Shown: positions 55,140 through 64,000 of the stretch, piece after piece
Layout of the letters: each line of letters begins with the position of its first letter
How positions within the stretch are numbered: the stretch's first letter is position 1
Source: Pseudomonas koreensis
GTDB taxonomy: Bacteria > Pseudomonadota > Gammaproteobacteria > Pseudomonadales > Pseudomonadaceae
Direction: 5' to 3'
Assembly (NCBI RefSeq): GCF_024169245.1
Contig: NZ_JALJWP010000001.1
Span: 434,001-498,000, forward strand
DNA: 64,000 bases
Notes under the pieces: model-generated
Seen by the model: the letters and a program-made list of their open reading frames with translations, nothing else
Databases searched by the model: none
Told to the model about the DNA's origin: nothing
Program-made: the position numbers and the translations under genes

Positions 55140-56297
55140 TCAGTTGAACAAGCCGTAGAAGAATAGACGGATGCTATCCCACATGCGGCGGAAGATACCA
55201 CCCTCCTCGACGCCATCCAGAGCGATCAGGTCGGCGCTGTGCACCACCTTGTCTTCCAGTTTGACTTCGACTTTACCGATCACGTCGCCCTTGGCGATTG
55301 GCGCAACCAGTTGCGGGTTCATGGTCATGCTGGCAGCGAGCTTCTTCAGCTGGCCTTTTGGCAGAGTCATGGTCAGGTCCTGCGCCAAGCCGGCCTTGAC
55401 CTGGCTGGTGGTGCCTTTCCACACCGGCGCCTGCGCCAGTTCAGTGCCCTTCTGGTAGAAGGTCTGGGTTTCGAAGAAGCGGAAACCGTAGGTCAGCAGC
55501 TTCTGGGTTTCAGCGGCGCGAGCCACTTCGCTGTTGGTGCCGAACACCACGGCGATCAGACGCTGGCCGTCACGTACCGCTGAGGACACCATGCAGTAGC
55601 CGGCTTCATCGGTGTGGCCGGTTTTCAGACCGTCAACGGTCTTGTCGCGCCACAGCAGCAGGTTGCGGTTAGGCTGCTTGATGCCGTTCCAGAAGAACTC
55701 TTTCTGCGAGTAGATCGCATAGTGAGCCGGGTCTTCGTGGATGATCGCGCGGGCCAGGATCGCCATGTCGTGAGCGGACGAATAGTGCTCAGGGTTCGGC
55801 AGACCGGTCGGGTTCATGAAGTGGGTATTGGTCATGCCCAGTTCGGTGACGGTCTTGTTCATCAGGTCGGCGAATGCGTCTTCGCTGCCGGCGATGTGCT
55901 CGGCCAGGGCGACGCTGGCGTCGTTACCGGACTGGATGATGATGCCGTGCAGCAGGTCGCTGACAGTCACCTGCGAACCGACCTTGATAAACATCCGCGA
56001 ACCGCCGGTGCGCCAGGCGTTTTCGCTGACGGTCACCGGGTCGTTTTCACCGATCTGGCCGCGACGGATTTCCAGGGTCGCGATGTACGCGGTCATCAGC
56101 TTGGTCAGGCTGGCCGGTGGCAGACGCTGGTCGCCGTTGTTTTCGACCAGCACGTTGCCGCTGCTGGCATCCATCAGAACATAGGCCTTGGCGGCCAGTT
56201 GTGGTGGCGACGGCATCATCTCGGCCGCAAAGGCGGCTGGCGAGAGGAGCAGCGGGACTAGCAGACACAGGCGTTTGGCAAAGGTGGTGATGTTCAT
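55140..56297 (-). CDS. dacC: D-Ala-D-Ala carboxypeptidase (PBP5/6)
   Basis: It trims pentapeptides in the periplasm. The 385-residue protein has a signal peptide (1-24), SxxK as PASLTKLMTAY (S63), SGNDASVALAEH and KTGHTDEAG, then the PBP5 C-terminal domain and an amphipathic anchor (MWDSIRLFFYGLFN). It follows rlpA by 187 bp; a TTCG-loop hairpin lies in its leader. Confidence 0.95.
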   Translation of the reverse strand: MNITTFAKRLCLLVPLLLSPAAFAAEMMPSPPQLAAKAYVLMDASSGNVLVENNGDQRLPPASLTKLMTAYIATLEIRRGQIGENDPVTVSENAWRTGGSRMFIKVGSQVTVSDLLHGIIIQSGNDASVALAEHIAGSEDAFADLMNKTVTELGMTNTHFMNPTGLPNPEHYSSAHDMAILARAIIHEDPAHYAIYSQKEFFWNGIKQPNRNLLLWRDKTVDGLKTGHTDEAGYCMVSSAVRDGQRLIAVVFGTNSEVARAAETQKLLTYGFRFFETQTFYQKGTELAQAPVWKGTTSQVKAGLAQDLTMTLPKGQLKKLAASMTMNPQLVAPIAKGDVIGKVEVKLEDKVVHSADLIALDGVEEGGIFRRMWDSIRLFFYGLFN

Positions 56298-56324
56298 CCG
56301 TCTCTCGAAATCGCTAATGGAAAC

Positions 56325-56338
56325 TTGCCCGAAGGCAA
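56325..56338 (-). promoter_or_regulatory. Small TTCG-tetraloop hairpin in the dacC leader
   Basis: In the mRNA TTGCC-TTCG-GGCAA forms a stem closed by a C(UUCG)G-type loop, about 30 nt upstream of the dacC ATG. Confidence 0.35.
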
Positions 56339-56484
56339 AACTTGTTCAGACAGCCTTCTAACGGGCCATCGCGTGTTCAGTTGCTCACTCCAGTCACCCT
56401 TGCCGGGCTTTTGTTCTTCGACGAGCCAGCAACCTGGTTCACCCCCCGAATACCGCAAGTGAACCGTCAATCAAGGTCTACGTA

Positions 56485-57495
56485 TTACTCGGTGACCACG
56501 CTGGGCGAACCCAGATTGGCCAGCCGCACACTGTTCTGCACCTGGGCGATTTCACCCGGCGAGCCGATCGGCCCCAGGCGTACCCGGTGCAGGGTCTGCT
56601 GATTGCGCACGATCGAGCTGATGAACACCGGTGCGCTCACCATCCCGCTGAGCTTCGACCTCAGCAGTTCGGCAGCGTCCGGGTTGGCGAACGCGCCCAC
56701 CTGCAGATACTGGCCAGACGCTGGTGCAGAAGCGTTTTTTTTTGCATCGATCTGCACGGGCACCACGGCCGCCGCGTGTTGCTGCGGTGGCGGCGTCCAC
56801 TGCTCGACGGTGCCGGCCGAAGCCGTAATCACTGGCGCGCTATTCTGCGCCACTTGCGGCTCGTTGAGCATCAGCGGCGCCGGACGGCCCTTGGCCGCCC
56901 ACCACTGCTGCGGATCGATGCCTTCGACCTTGACCCGTGCGGTACCGGTTTCGGCATAGCCGAGTTTCTTCGCCGCCGCGTAGGACAAGTCGATGATGCG
57001 ATCGGAGTAGAATGGCCCACGGTCGTTGACGCGCAGGATCACGGTCTTGTTGTTGTCCAGGTTGGTCACCCGAACGTAACTTGGCAGTGGCAAAGTCTTG
57101 TGCGCGGCACTCATGCCGTACAGGTCATACACTTCGCCGTTGGCGGTGTTCTGACCGTGGAACTTGGTGCCGTACCAGGACGCCGTGCCCGAGGCCACGT
57201 AGGTCTTGGATTCCTGCAAAGGAAAATAGGTCTTGCCCAGCACGGTGTACGGGTTGGCCTTGTACGGGCCGGTGTGCAGCGTCGGTGTCGCATCAGGAAT
57301 GCGCGAGACATCGACATCCCACCACGGCGCGCCGTCTTTGTGCGCGCGGTTGATGTCCAGGCCCGGTTGGGCGCGGACCGCGGTGGACGGGGTTTTCTGT
57401 GTCGGAGTGCGGCTGGTCGTGCAACTGGCGACCAGGACTGCCAACGCAGCGAAAGCCACCAGCTTCAGGGGTTTATTGTTAGGCAATGCCTGCAT
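56485..57495 (-). CDS. rlpA: Septal-ring lytic transglycosylase RlpA
   Basis: RlpA cleaves denuded glycan strands at the septum. The 336-residue outer-membrane lipoprotein (lipobox VLVASC) has a double-psi barrel (ASGTASWYGTKFHGQNTANGE, VRVNDRGPFYSDRIIDLSYAAAKKLG) and a C-terminal SPOR domain (YLQVGAFANPDAAELLRSKL). An A9 run (plus-strand T9 at 56735-56743) sits just before SPOR. The ATG overlaps the mltB stop (TAATG). Confidence 0.95.
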   Translation of the reverse strand: MQALPNNKPLKLVAFAALAVLVASCTTSRTPTQKTPSTAVRAQPGLDINRAHKDGAPWWDVDVSRIPDATPTLHTGPYKANPYTVLGKTYFPLQESKTYVASGTASWYGTKFHGQNTANGEVYDLYGMSAAHKTLPLPSYVRVTNLDNNKTVILRVNDRGPFYSDRIIDLSYAAAKKLGYAETGTARVKVEGIDPQQWWAAKGRPAPLMLNEPQVAQNSAPVITASAGTVEQWTPPPQQHAAAVVPVQIDAKKNASAPASGQYLQVGAFANPDAAELLRSKLSGMVSAPVFISSIVRNQQTLHRVRLGPIGSPGEIAQVQNSVRLANLGSPSVVTE

Positions 57496-58505
57496 TACTT
57501 GACGCCCCGTGCTTGTACCAGCTGTTCAGACAGTTGATGTACGGCCATGGCGTACATCACGCTGCGGTTATAACGCGTGATCGCGTAGAAATTCTGCAGG
57601 CCCATCCAGTATTCAGGGCCGCTGTCGCCTTCGAGTCGAAATGCGGTAACCGGCATATCATCGCGCAGCGCATCATGACTTGACCAGCCCAGCGCCCGCA
57701 ACTCTGCGACCGTTTTCACCGGTTCGATCCCAGTGGTCAGGCCTTCGTCGACCTGCTCGCCGCGTACATCGGCGCGGCTGACCACCGGTTCACCAGCGAC
57801 CCAGCCATGACGCTTGAAATAGCTGGCGACGCTGCCAATGGCATCGTCCGGGTTGTTCCAGATATTGATGTGGCCGTCCCCGTCGAAATCCACCGCGTAG
57901 GCGCGAAAGCTGCTCGGCATGAACTGCGGCAGGCCCATGGCCCCGGCGTACGAGCCTTTGAGGGTCAGTGGATCGACCTGTTCTTCGCGGGACAGCAGGA
58001 GGAACTCACGCAGTTCCTTGCGGAAAAATTCGGCACGGGGAGGATAGTCGAAGCCGAGGGTCGATAAAGCATCGATCACGCGGAAATTGCCGGTATTGCG
58101 TCCGAAAAAGGTCTCGACGCCGATGATCGACACGATGACTTGTGCCGGCACGCCGTACTCCTGCTCGGCACGGGCCAGGGTCGCCTCGTGCTGACGCCAG
58201 AAATCCACACCTCGGGCGATGCGCGCGTCGGTGATGAACATCGGGCGATATTCGTTCCATTGCTTGACCCGTTCGGCGGGTTTGGAGATGGCGTCGAGAA
58301 TCGACTGCTTGCGTTGCGCCTCGCGGAACACACCCATCAGTTGTTCACCGGCGAAACCGTAGTCGCGGGTCATTTCGCCGACGAATTCGGCCACCTGCGG
58401 CGAGCCTTCATAGTCGCCGGCCAGCGCTTCCTGCACGCTCCCCAGCAGGCCCATCAGGCCAACCAGCGGCGCGCATCGAGTCGCCCAGCCACGCATTGCT
58501 TGCAT
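57495..58505 (-). CDS. mltB: Lytic murein transglycosylase B
   Basis: This 336-residue transglycosylase has an N-terminal signal region, an SLT_2 domain with catalytic Glu in SIIGVETFFGRNTGNF, SYAGAMGLPQFMPSSFRAYAVDFDGDGHINIWNN, and the C-terminal LQNFYAITRYNRSVMYAMAVHQL. The signal region lacks a clear lipobox Cys, so it may be the soluble SltB1 form. The ATG at 58505 follows AAGGTGAAGAG, 17 bp after rodA. Confidence 0.94.
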   Translation of the reverse strand: MQAMRGWATRCAPLVGLMGLLGSVQEALAGDYEGSPQVAEFVGEMTRDYGFAGEQLMGVFREAQRKQSILDAISKPAERVKQWNEYRPMFITDARIARGVDFWRQHEATLARAEQEYGVPAQVIVSIIGVETFFGRNTGNFRVIDALSTLGFDYPPRAEFFRKELREFLLLSREEQVDPLTLKGSYAGAMGLPQFMPSSFRAYAVDFDGDGHINIWNNPDDAIGSVASYFKRHGWVAGEPVVSRADVRGEQVDEGLTTGIEPVKTVAELRALGWSSHDALRDDMPVTAFRLEGDSGPEYWMGLQNFYAITRYNRSVMYAMAVHQLSEQLVQARGVK

Positions 58506-58522
58506 TGCACTCTTCACCTTAT

Positions 58523-59665
58523 TCAAACCTGTGCGATCCACTTGCGGTGGGTATGGATCGACATCAAAACCCCAAACGCTGACAGCAGCGTCACCAGCGA
58601 AGTTCCTCCGTAGCTAATGAACGGCAACGGCACCCCCACGACCGGCAGCAGGCCACTGACCATACCGATGTTGACGAAAACGTAAACAAAAAAAGTCATG
58701 GTCAACGCGCCGGCGAGCAATTTGCCGAACAGCGTTTGCGCCTGGGCGGTGATCACCAGCCCGCGACCGATCAACAACAGATAGATCAGCAGCAGCGCGC
58801 AAATCCCCACCAGACCGAACTCTTCGCCAAGCACGGCGATGATGAAGTCGGTATGGCTTTCCGGCAGAAAGTCGAGGTGCGACTGGGTGCCGAGCAGCCA
58901 GCCTTTGCCAAATACGCCGCCGGAACCGATCGCCGCCTTCGACTGAATGATGTTCCAGCCGGTGCCGAGCGGATCGCTTTCCGGGTCAAGGAAAGTCAGT
59001 ACGCGCTGCTTCTGATAGTCGTGCATGACGAAAAACCACATCGCCACCGACACTGGCACCGCTGCGGCCAATACGCTGAGAATCCAGCGCCAGCGCAGGC
59101 CGCCCATGAACAGCACGAATGCGCCACCGGCCAGAATCAGCAGTGAGGTACCGAGATCCGGCTGGCGCACGATCAGAATAAACGGCACGCCAATCAGCAT
59201 CAGGCTGATGCCGACGTGCTTGAGCTGCGGCGGCAAGGTGCGTTTGGACAGATACCAGGCGATGGTGGCCGGCATCAGGATCTTCATGAATTCCGAGGGT
59301 TGGAAGCGGATCACCCCGGGGATGTTGATCCAGCGCGTGGCGCCCATGGCGTTGTGGCCCATGATGTCGACGACAATGAGCAAGACAACACCGATCACGT
59401 AACCGAGCGGTACCCACCGAGCCATGAAACGCGGCTCGAACTGGGCGATGACGATCATCGCCACCAGACCGATGCCGAACGACGTGGCCTGTTTGCCGAG
59501 CAGGTCCCAGCTCTTGCCACTGGCCGAATACAGCACGAACAGACTGCCGGCGGCGAGGATCAGCAACAGGATCAACAGCGGGCCATCGATATGCAGTCTT
59601 TGCAGCAACGTCGCGCGGCGACGCATCACATCCTCGCTGGAGAGCATGCGATCAAAGTTATTCAT
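58523..59665 (-). CDS. rodA: Peptidoglycan glycosyltransferase RodA
   Basis: This SEDS glycosyltransferase polymerises glycan in the elongasome. It has about 380 residues and ten membrane segments. LVIVDIMGHNAMGATRWI, FQPSEFMKILMP, the Asp of VRQPDLGTSLL and LPFISYGGTSLV are SEDS signatures. The start overlaps mrdA by 8 bp (GTGATGAATAA); ATG 59665 and GTG 59668 are alternatives. Confidence 0.95.
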   Translation of the reverse strand: MNNFDRMLSSEDVMRRRATLLQRLHIDGPLLILLLILAAGSLFVLYSASGKSWDLLGKQATSFGIGLVAMIVIAQFEPRFMARWVPLGYVIGVVLLIVVDIMGHNAMGATRWINIPGVIRFQPSEFMKILMPATIAWYLSKRTLPPQLKHVGISLMLIGVPFILIVRQPDLGTSLLILAGGAFVLFMGGLRWRWILSVLAAAVPVSVAMWFFVMHDYQKQRVLTFLDPESDPLGTGWNIIQSKAAIGSGGVFGKGWLLGTQSHLDFLPESHTDFIIAVLGEEFGLVGICALLLIYLLLIGRGLVITAQAQTLFGKLLAGALTMTFFVYVFVNIGMVSGLLPVVGVPLPFISYGGTSLVTLLSAFGVLMSIHTHRKWIAQV

Positions 59666-61553
59666 CACGGGCCGTGGCCTCCGCAGTGATTGGGCTGGCG
59701 TACTCGGCTTTCAGATGGCCATCCTTGTCGAGCAACCAGGCATCCATGACCTGGCGCACCACGGGCGCGGCAACGCCGGAGCCGGATTCACCGTTCTCGA
59801 CCATCACCGAGACGACGATTTTCGGGTCATCGGCCGGGGCGAAGCCGACGAACAGGGCGTGGTCACGGTGGCGTTCCTGGACCTTGGAGCGGTCATATTT
59901 CTCGCCCTGTTTGATCGCCACTACTTGCGCAGTACCGGACTTGCCGGCGATGCGGTATTGCGCGCCGATCGCCGCTTTGCGCGCAGTACCACGGGCACCG
60001 TGCATGACCTGCTGCATGCCGTGGTTGACCTTGTTCCAGTCGGACGGGTCGCGCAGGACGATGTTAGGCATCGGATTGTCATCAACCGGTTTGACTCCGT
60101 CGAGGGACTTGGCCAGGTGCGGACGGTTCCAGATGCCCTTGTTGGCCACCAGCGCCGTGGCCTGGGCCAGTTGCAGCGGCGTCGACTGCATGTAGCCCTG
60201 GCCGATCCCGAGAATCAGGGTTTCGCCGGGGAACCACGCCTGTTTGCGCGTCGCCCGCTTCCATTCGCGGGAGGGCATCAGGCCCGGGGATTCTTCGAAC
60301 ATGTCCAGCGAGACCTTCTGGCCGATGCCGAACTTGTTCATGTAGGTCGACAGCCGATCGATGCCGAGCTTGTGCGCCAGGTCATAGAAGTAGGTGTCGT
60401 TGGAACGCATGATCGCCGTGTCGAGGTCGACGAAGCCGTCCCCGGTGCGGTTCCAGTTGCGGTACTTGTGATCGTAGTTGGGCAGCATGTAATAGCCCGG
60501 GTCGAACACCCGACTGGAAGCCGTGACCACGCCAGCGTCGAGACCGGCAATTGCCACCGCCGGTTTGATCGTCGAGCCCGGCGGATACAGACCACGCAGC
60601 ACGCGGTTGAACAGCGGCCGATCAATGGAATCACGCAACTCGGCGTAGGCCTTGAAACTGATGCCGGTGACGAACAGGTTCGGGTCGAAACTCGGCTGAC
60701 TGACCATCGCCAGCACTTCTCCGGTTTTCGGATCGAGCGCCACCACCGCGCCACGTCGCCCGCCCAGCGCGGCCTCGGCGGCTTCCTGCAATTTGATGTC
60801 GAGGCTCAGAACAATGTCCTTGCCGGGAATCGGATCGGTGCGCTTGAGCACGCGCAACACGCGGCCCCGGGCGTTGGTCTCGACTTCCTCGTAACCGACC
60901 TGACCGTGCAATTCCGGCTCGTAGAAACGCTCGATGCCGGTTTTGCCGATGTGGTGGGTGCCGCTGTAGTTGACCGGATCGAGGCTTTTCAGCTCTTTCT
61001 CGTTGATCCGTCCCATGTAGCCCACCGAGTGGGCAAAATGCGCGCCCTGCGGGTAATGCCGGACCAGTTGCGCAACCACTTCCACCCCGGGCAGGCGGAA
61101 CTGGTTCACCGCGATCCGGGCGATCTGTTCTTCGGTCAGCTCGAACAGGATCGGCACCGGCTCGAACGGCCTGCGCCCCTGACGCATGCGCTTCTCGAAG
61201 ATCACCCGGTCCTCGGGCGTCAGCTCCAGCACCTCGACAATGACGTCGAGCACCTGTTGCCAGTCGCCGGAGCGCTCGCGGGTCATGCTCAGGCTGAAAC
61301 TTGGCCGGTTGTCGGCCACGACCACGCCGTTGCGGTCGAAAATCAGTCCGCGCGTCGGCGGAATCGGCTGCACATGGACGCGGTTGTTTTCCGACAGGGT
61401 CGAGTGGTACTCGTACTGGATCACCTGCAGGTAATACAGCCGCGCGATCAGCACACAGATCAGCGACACGATCACGATCGCACCGAACACGACACGGCTG
61501 CGCACCAGACGGGCGTCCTTTTCGTGGTCCTTGATGCGGATCGGCTGAGACAT
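59658..61553 (-). CDS. mrdA: Penicillin-binding protein 2
   Basis: This transpeptidase partners with RodA. The 631-residue protein has a cytoplasmic tail, one membrane helix (about 21-42), a pedestal domain and a transpeptidase domain with S327 in PPGSTIKPAVA, SND in IMRSNDTYFYDLA and KSGTAQV. The start MSQPIRIKDHEK lies 10 bp after rlmH. Confidence 0.96.
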   Translation of the reverse strand: MSQPIRIKDHEKDARLVRSRVVFGAIVIVSLICVLIARLYYLQVIQYEYHSTLSENNRVHVQPIPPTRGLIFDRNGVVVADNRPSFSLSMTRERSGDWQQVLDVIVEVLELTPEDRVIFEKRMRQGRRPFEPVPILFELTEEQIARIAVNQFRLPGVEVVAQLVRHYPQGAHFAHSVGYMGRINEKELKSLDPVNYSGTHHIGKTGIERFYEPELHGQVGYEEVETNARGRVLRVLKRTDPIPGKDIVLSLDIKLQEAAEAALGGRRGAVVALDPKTGEVLAMVSQPSFDPNLFVTGISFKAYAELRDSIDRPLFNRVLRGLYPPGSTIKPAVAIAGLDAGVVTASSRVFDPGYYMLPNYDHKYRNWNRTGDGFVDLDTAIMRSNDTYFYDLAHKLGIDRLSTYMNKFGIGQKVSLDMFEESPGLMPSREWKRATRKQAWFPGETLILGIGQGYMQSTPLQLAQATALVANKGIWNRPHLAKSLDGVKPVDDNPMPNIVLRDPSDWNKVNHGMQQVMHGARGTARKAAIGAQYRIAGKSGTAQVVAIKQGEKYDRSKVQERHRDHALFVGFAPADDPKIVVSVMVENGESGSGVAAPVVRQVMDAWLLDKDGHLKAEYASPITAEATARDE

Positions 61554-61563
61554 GAGGGCAGGC

Positions 61564-62031
61564 TTACTTGTGGTAAGGGTGGCCGGACAACACGGTCCAG
61601 GCACGGTACAACTGTTCGCCGATCAGAATCCGCACCAGCGGGTGCGGCAAGGTCAGCGGCGATAACGACCAGCGCTGGTCGGCGCGGGCACAGACTTCCG
61701 GTGCCAGCCCTTCCGGGCCGCCGACCATGAAGTTGACCGTGCGCGAATCGAGGCGCCAGCGATCGAGTTCGACCGCCAGTTGCTCGGTGCTCCAGGGCTT
61801 GCCGTGAACCTCCAGCGTGACGATCCGCTCGTTGTGCCCGACCTTGGCCAGCATGGCTTCCCCTTCCTGGCGGATGAAACGGGCCACGTCGGCATTCTTG
61901 CCACGGGTGTTGAGCGGAATTTCCACCAGTTCCAGCGCCAGTTCGGACGGAAGACGCTTGGCATATTCATGCCAGCCTTCTTCCACCCACTTGGGCATGC
62001 GTGAACCGACGGCGATCAGGCGCAGTCGCAC
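61564..62031 (-). CDS. rlmH: 23S rRNA pseudouridine-1915 N3-methyltransferase
   Basis: This SPOUT methyltransferase of 155 residues, the same length as E. coli RlmH, opens with [42 protein letters not shown] is the knot SAM site; the C terminus is [16 protein letters not shown]. It lies between rsfS and mrdA. Confidence 0.96.
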   Translation of the reverse strand: MRLRLIAVGSRMPKWVEEGWHEYAKRLPSELALELVEIPLNTRGKNADVARFIRQEGEAMLAKVGHNERIVTLEVHGKPWSTEQLAVELDRWRLDSRTVNFMVGGPEGLAPEVCARADQRWSLSPLTLPHPLVRILIGEQLYRAWTVLSGHPYHK

Positions 62032-62040
62032 AGCAATCCC

Positions 62041-62535
62041 TTAGAACTGGTCTTTGTTGAGCTTGGTGAAATGCTCGTGGGTGTTCTCCGGGCTGTGATG
62101 CTTGGCATCGGCCGCACGGCTTTGCTCGGCACCGGCCCACAGGCGCTCCAGGTCGTAGAACTGACGCGCCGAGGCGGTCATCATGTGCACGATCACCAGA
62201 TCGAGGTCGAGCAGTACCCAGTCGCTGTCGCCCTTGCCTTCTTCGCCCAGCGGCTTGGCGCCCTGCTTCTTCACTTCCTCGCGGACCTTGTCGAGCATCG
62301 CGTTGATCTGGCGATTGGAGGTACCGGTGGCGATGATCATGTAGTCAGTGATGCTCTGCTTGTCGCGCACATCAATGATCTGGATGTCCTGGGCCTTGAC
62401 GTCTTCCAGCGCAGCGACGGCAATCTTGACCAGTTCGTCGCCCTTGAGCGGTTCGTTGGTGTTGACGGCTTCCGGCAGTGGTGCGCTCTTGAACGTGCCT
62501 TTGCGCTTTACTTTCGGTAGATCTTTATCAGTCAT
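62041..62535 (-). CDS. rsfS: Ribosome silencing factor
   Basis: RsfS binds L14 and blocks subunit joining in starvation. It has 164 residues, longer than the E. coli protein (about 105), owing to a basic N-terminal extension of about 30 residues and a His/Lys-rich C-terminal tail. The core VKAQDIQIIDVRDKQSITDYMIIATGTSNRQ, DSDWVLLDLDLVIVHMM and ARQFYDLERLW is intact. Confidence 0.95.
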   Translation of the reverse strand: MTDKDLPKVKRKGTFKSAPLPEAVNTNEPLKGDELVKIAVAALEDVKAQDIQIIDVRDKQSITDYMIIATGTSNRQINAMLDKVREEVKKQGAKPLGEEGKGDSDWVLLDLDLVIVHMMTASARQFYDLERLWAGAEQSRAADAKHHSPENTHEHFTKLNKDQF

Positions 62536-62607
62536 ATGAAACTCGTTTTGCTCATGTATTCGGCGACTTGGGGATACGGTGATCCGTATCAGTGAAGCAC
62601 GCCTTGT

Positions 62608-63297
62608 TCAGTTCGACGCACGATACAGACCGTGCGCATCGATGTAGGCCAGGACCGCGTCGGGCACCAGGAAACGTACCGACTTACCGCTGGCCAGCAG
62701 TTGACGGATCTGGGTGGCGGAAACCGCGAGCGGTGTCTGCCAGACGAATGCAATCTGTCCGCTCGGCCCTTTCAGGGCCAGCGGGTCGCTCACCGAACGC
62801 GCTGCCAGCAGGTTGCGCAAGGCATCCGGCGGTTCGCTGTCGGCGTCCGGGCGCTGTAGCACCAGGATGTGGCAATGCTGGAGCAACTCTTCCCAGCGGT
62901 GCCAAGTGGGCAGGCCGCAAAATGCGTCCCAGCCCAAAAGCAGAAAAACCTGGGTCTCGGCGGGCATCTCTGCGCGCAGCGACTCCAGGGTATCGATGGT
63001 CCAGGACGGTTTGTCCCGCTGCAATTCGCGGGCGTCCACCACCAGCGGCGGCAATCCGGCCACCGCGCACTCGACCATCGCCAGCCGGTCCTGCGCCGAC
63101 ACCTGCGGCGTACCGCGATGTGGCGGCCGCGCGTTCGGCATCAGGCGCAACTCGTCCAGCGCCAGCGCTTCGACGACTTCCAGCGCGCCACGCAAATGGC
63201 CGATGTGCACCGGGTCGAACGTACCGCCCAGTACGCCAATGCGTTGCGGGCGCGACTCGCTGCCGGTGTGCGGCGCTGTCAGGTCGAGGTCGGTCAA
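62608..63297 (-). CDS. nadD: Nicotinate-nucleotide adenylyltransferase
   Basis: It adenylates NaMN in NAD synthesis. The 229-residue protein has [20 protein letters not shown] (HxGH) and the C-terminal [10 protein letters not shown] signature. The start is TTG (plus-strand CAA at 63295-63297) and overlaps the proA stop by 1 bp or so. A downstream ATG would remove the nucleotide site. Confidence 0.93.
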   Translation of the reverse strand: MTDLDLTAPHTGSESRPQRIGVLGGTFDPVHIGHLRGALEVVEALALDELRLMPNARPPHRGTPQVSAQDRLAMVECAVAGLPPLVVDARELQRDKPSWTIDTLESLRAEMPAETQVFLLLGWDAFCGLPTWHRWEELLQHCHILVLQRPDADSEPPDALRNLLAARSVSDPLALKGPSGQIAFVWQTPLAVSATQIRQLLASGKSVRFLVPDAVLAYIDAHGLYRASN

Positions 63298-63298
63298 G

Positions 63299-64000
63299 TC
63301 AGACCGTCGCCTGGCCGCGCAACTGGCCGTCGCCTACCACGATGTACTTCTCGCAGGTCAGCCCCTCAAGCCCTACCGGCCCGCGGGCGTGCAGCTTATC
63401 AGTAGAAATGCCGATCTCGGCACCCAATCCGTATTCAAATCCATCGGCAAAGCAGGTCGGCGTGTTGATCATTACCGAGGCCGAGTCGACTTCCGCTACG
63501 AACCGGCGGGTGTCGGCGAGGTTTTCGCTGACGATCGAGTCAGTGTGATGGGAGCCGTAATGATTGATGTGTTCGATCGCCTGCTCCAGACCGTCGACTA
63601 CGCGGATCGACAGAATCGGCGCCAGATACTCGGTGTGCCAATCGTCCTCGGTGGCGGCTACAGCCTCGATGATCGCCCGGGTACGCTCGCAACCACGCAG
63701 CTCGACGCCTTTTTCGCGGAACTGCGCGGCCATCGAAGGCAGGAAATTTTTGGCAACAGCCTGATCGACCAGCAGGGTTTCCATCGCGCCGCAGATGCCA
63801 TAGCGGTAAGTCTTGGCATTGAAGGCGATGCGCTGGGCTTTGGCCAGATCGGCGTGTGCGCTGACATACACGTGGCAGATGCCGTCCAGGTGCTTGATCA
63901 CCGGAACGCGGGCATCGCGACTGATGCGTTCGATCAGGCCACGGCCGCCCCGCGGGACGATGACATCGACGTATTCAGGCATGCTGATCATCGCGCCGAC
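63299..64000 (-). CDS. proA: Gamma-glutamyl phosphate reductase, N terminus outside window
   Basis: It makes glutamate semialdehyde for proline. 233 C-terminal residues are visible; the frame runs off the right edge. [34 protein letters not shown] and the catalytic-Cys-type region [13 protein letters not shown] (here Cys in [11 protein letters not shown]) are ProA features, as is [24 protein letters not shown]. nadD follows directly. Confidence 0.95.
   Translation of the reverse strand, partial: VGAMISMPEYVDVIVPRGGRGLIERISRDARVPVIKHLDGICHVYVSAHADLAKAQRIAFNAKTYRYGICGAMETLLVDQAVAKNFLPSMAAQFREKGVELRGCERTRAIIEAVAATEDDWHTEYLAPILSIRVVDGLEQAIEHINHYGSHHTDSIVSENLADTRRFVAEVDSASVMINTPTCFADGFEYGLGAEIGISTDKLHARGPVGLEGLTCEKYIVVGDGQLRGQATV

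Overview
The window is a stretch of GC-rich core chromosome from a Pseudomonas of the fluorescens group. This rests on three things: the protein set, the many REP/REPIN palindromes typical of that group, and a gene order from amn to proA that follows, as I recall it, the P. aeruginosa PA3970-PA4007 region. I see no rRNA, tRNA, prophage, insertion sequence or CRISPR array. About 68 protein genes are supported; two are cut by the window edges (the shikimate/quinate dehydrogenase on the left, proA on the right).

Region 1 (1-5.3 kb) is a quinate/shikimate catabolic cluster: an AroE-like dehydrogenase, a TetR regulator, the fused 3-dehydroshikimate dehydratase QuiC and a divergent MFS permease. 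Its product, protocatechuate, enters the beta-ketoadipate pathway. The quiC/permease intergenic region carries an exact copy of the 15-mer I recall as the PcaR operator, plus two other dyads. Region 2 (5.3-28.6 kb) holds unlinked housekeeping and accessory genes: EamA exporters, a YpfJ metallopeptidase with a coupled secreted hydrolase, a HAD phosphatase/TesB pair, GNAT, an HDAC-like deacetylase, a flavoprotein, RhlE, two Lrp regulators, a DnaQ-like exonuclease beside a NYN protein, HrpB, a cation diffusion transporter, lipoproteins and RluE.

Region 3 (28.6-45.1 kb) runs amn, aidB, a LadS-type 7TMR-DISM hybrid kinase, thiD-thiE-hemL, a Sel1 protein, DUF1820, miaB, phoH-ybeY-corC-lnt and a YdcF protein. 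Region 4 (45.2-52.9 kb) has leuS-lptE-holA with hairpins between the genes, arfA, a lytic transglycosylase and ldcA. Region 5 (53.1-64.0 kb, all minus strand) is the cell-elongation and lipoate block. In transcription order it reads proA-nadD-rsfS-rlmH-mrdA-rodA-mltB-rlpA-dacC-DUF493-lipB-lipA, with many start/stop overlaps and a strong terminator after lipA.

The most interesting signals are: (i) arfA, whose reading frame contains an intrinsic terminator before the stop codon and ends in an ssrA-like LAA tail; (ii) the PcaR-type operator at the quinate cluster; (iii) a possible small RNA or small ORF with its own promoter and terminator, divergent from an lrp gene; (iv) covarying stems in one REP family; (v) several dyads in leaders (ydcF, aidB) and a small DnaA-box-like cluster. 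Five genes probably start at TTG or GTG (lrp at 15905, exonuclease at 17093, phoH at 40385, nadD at 63297, amn at 30137).
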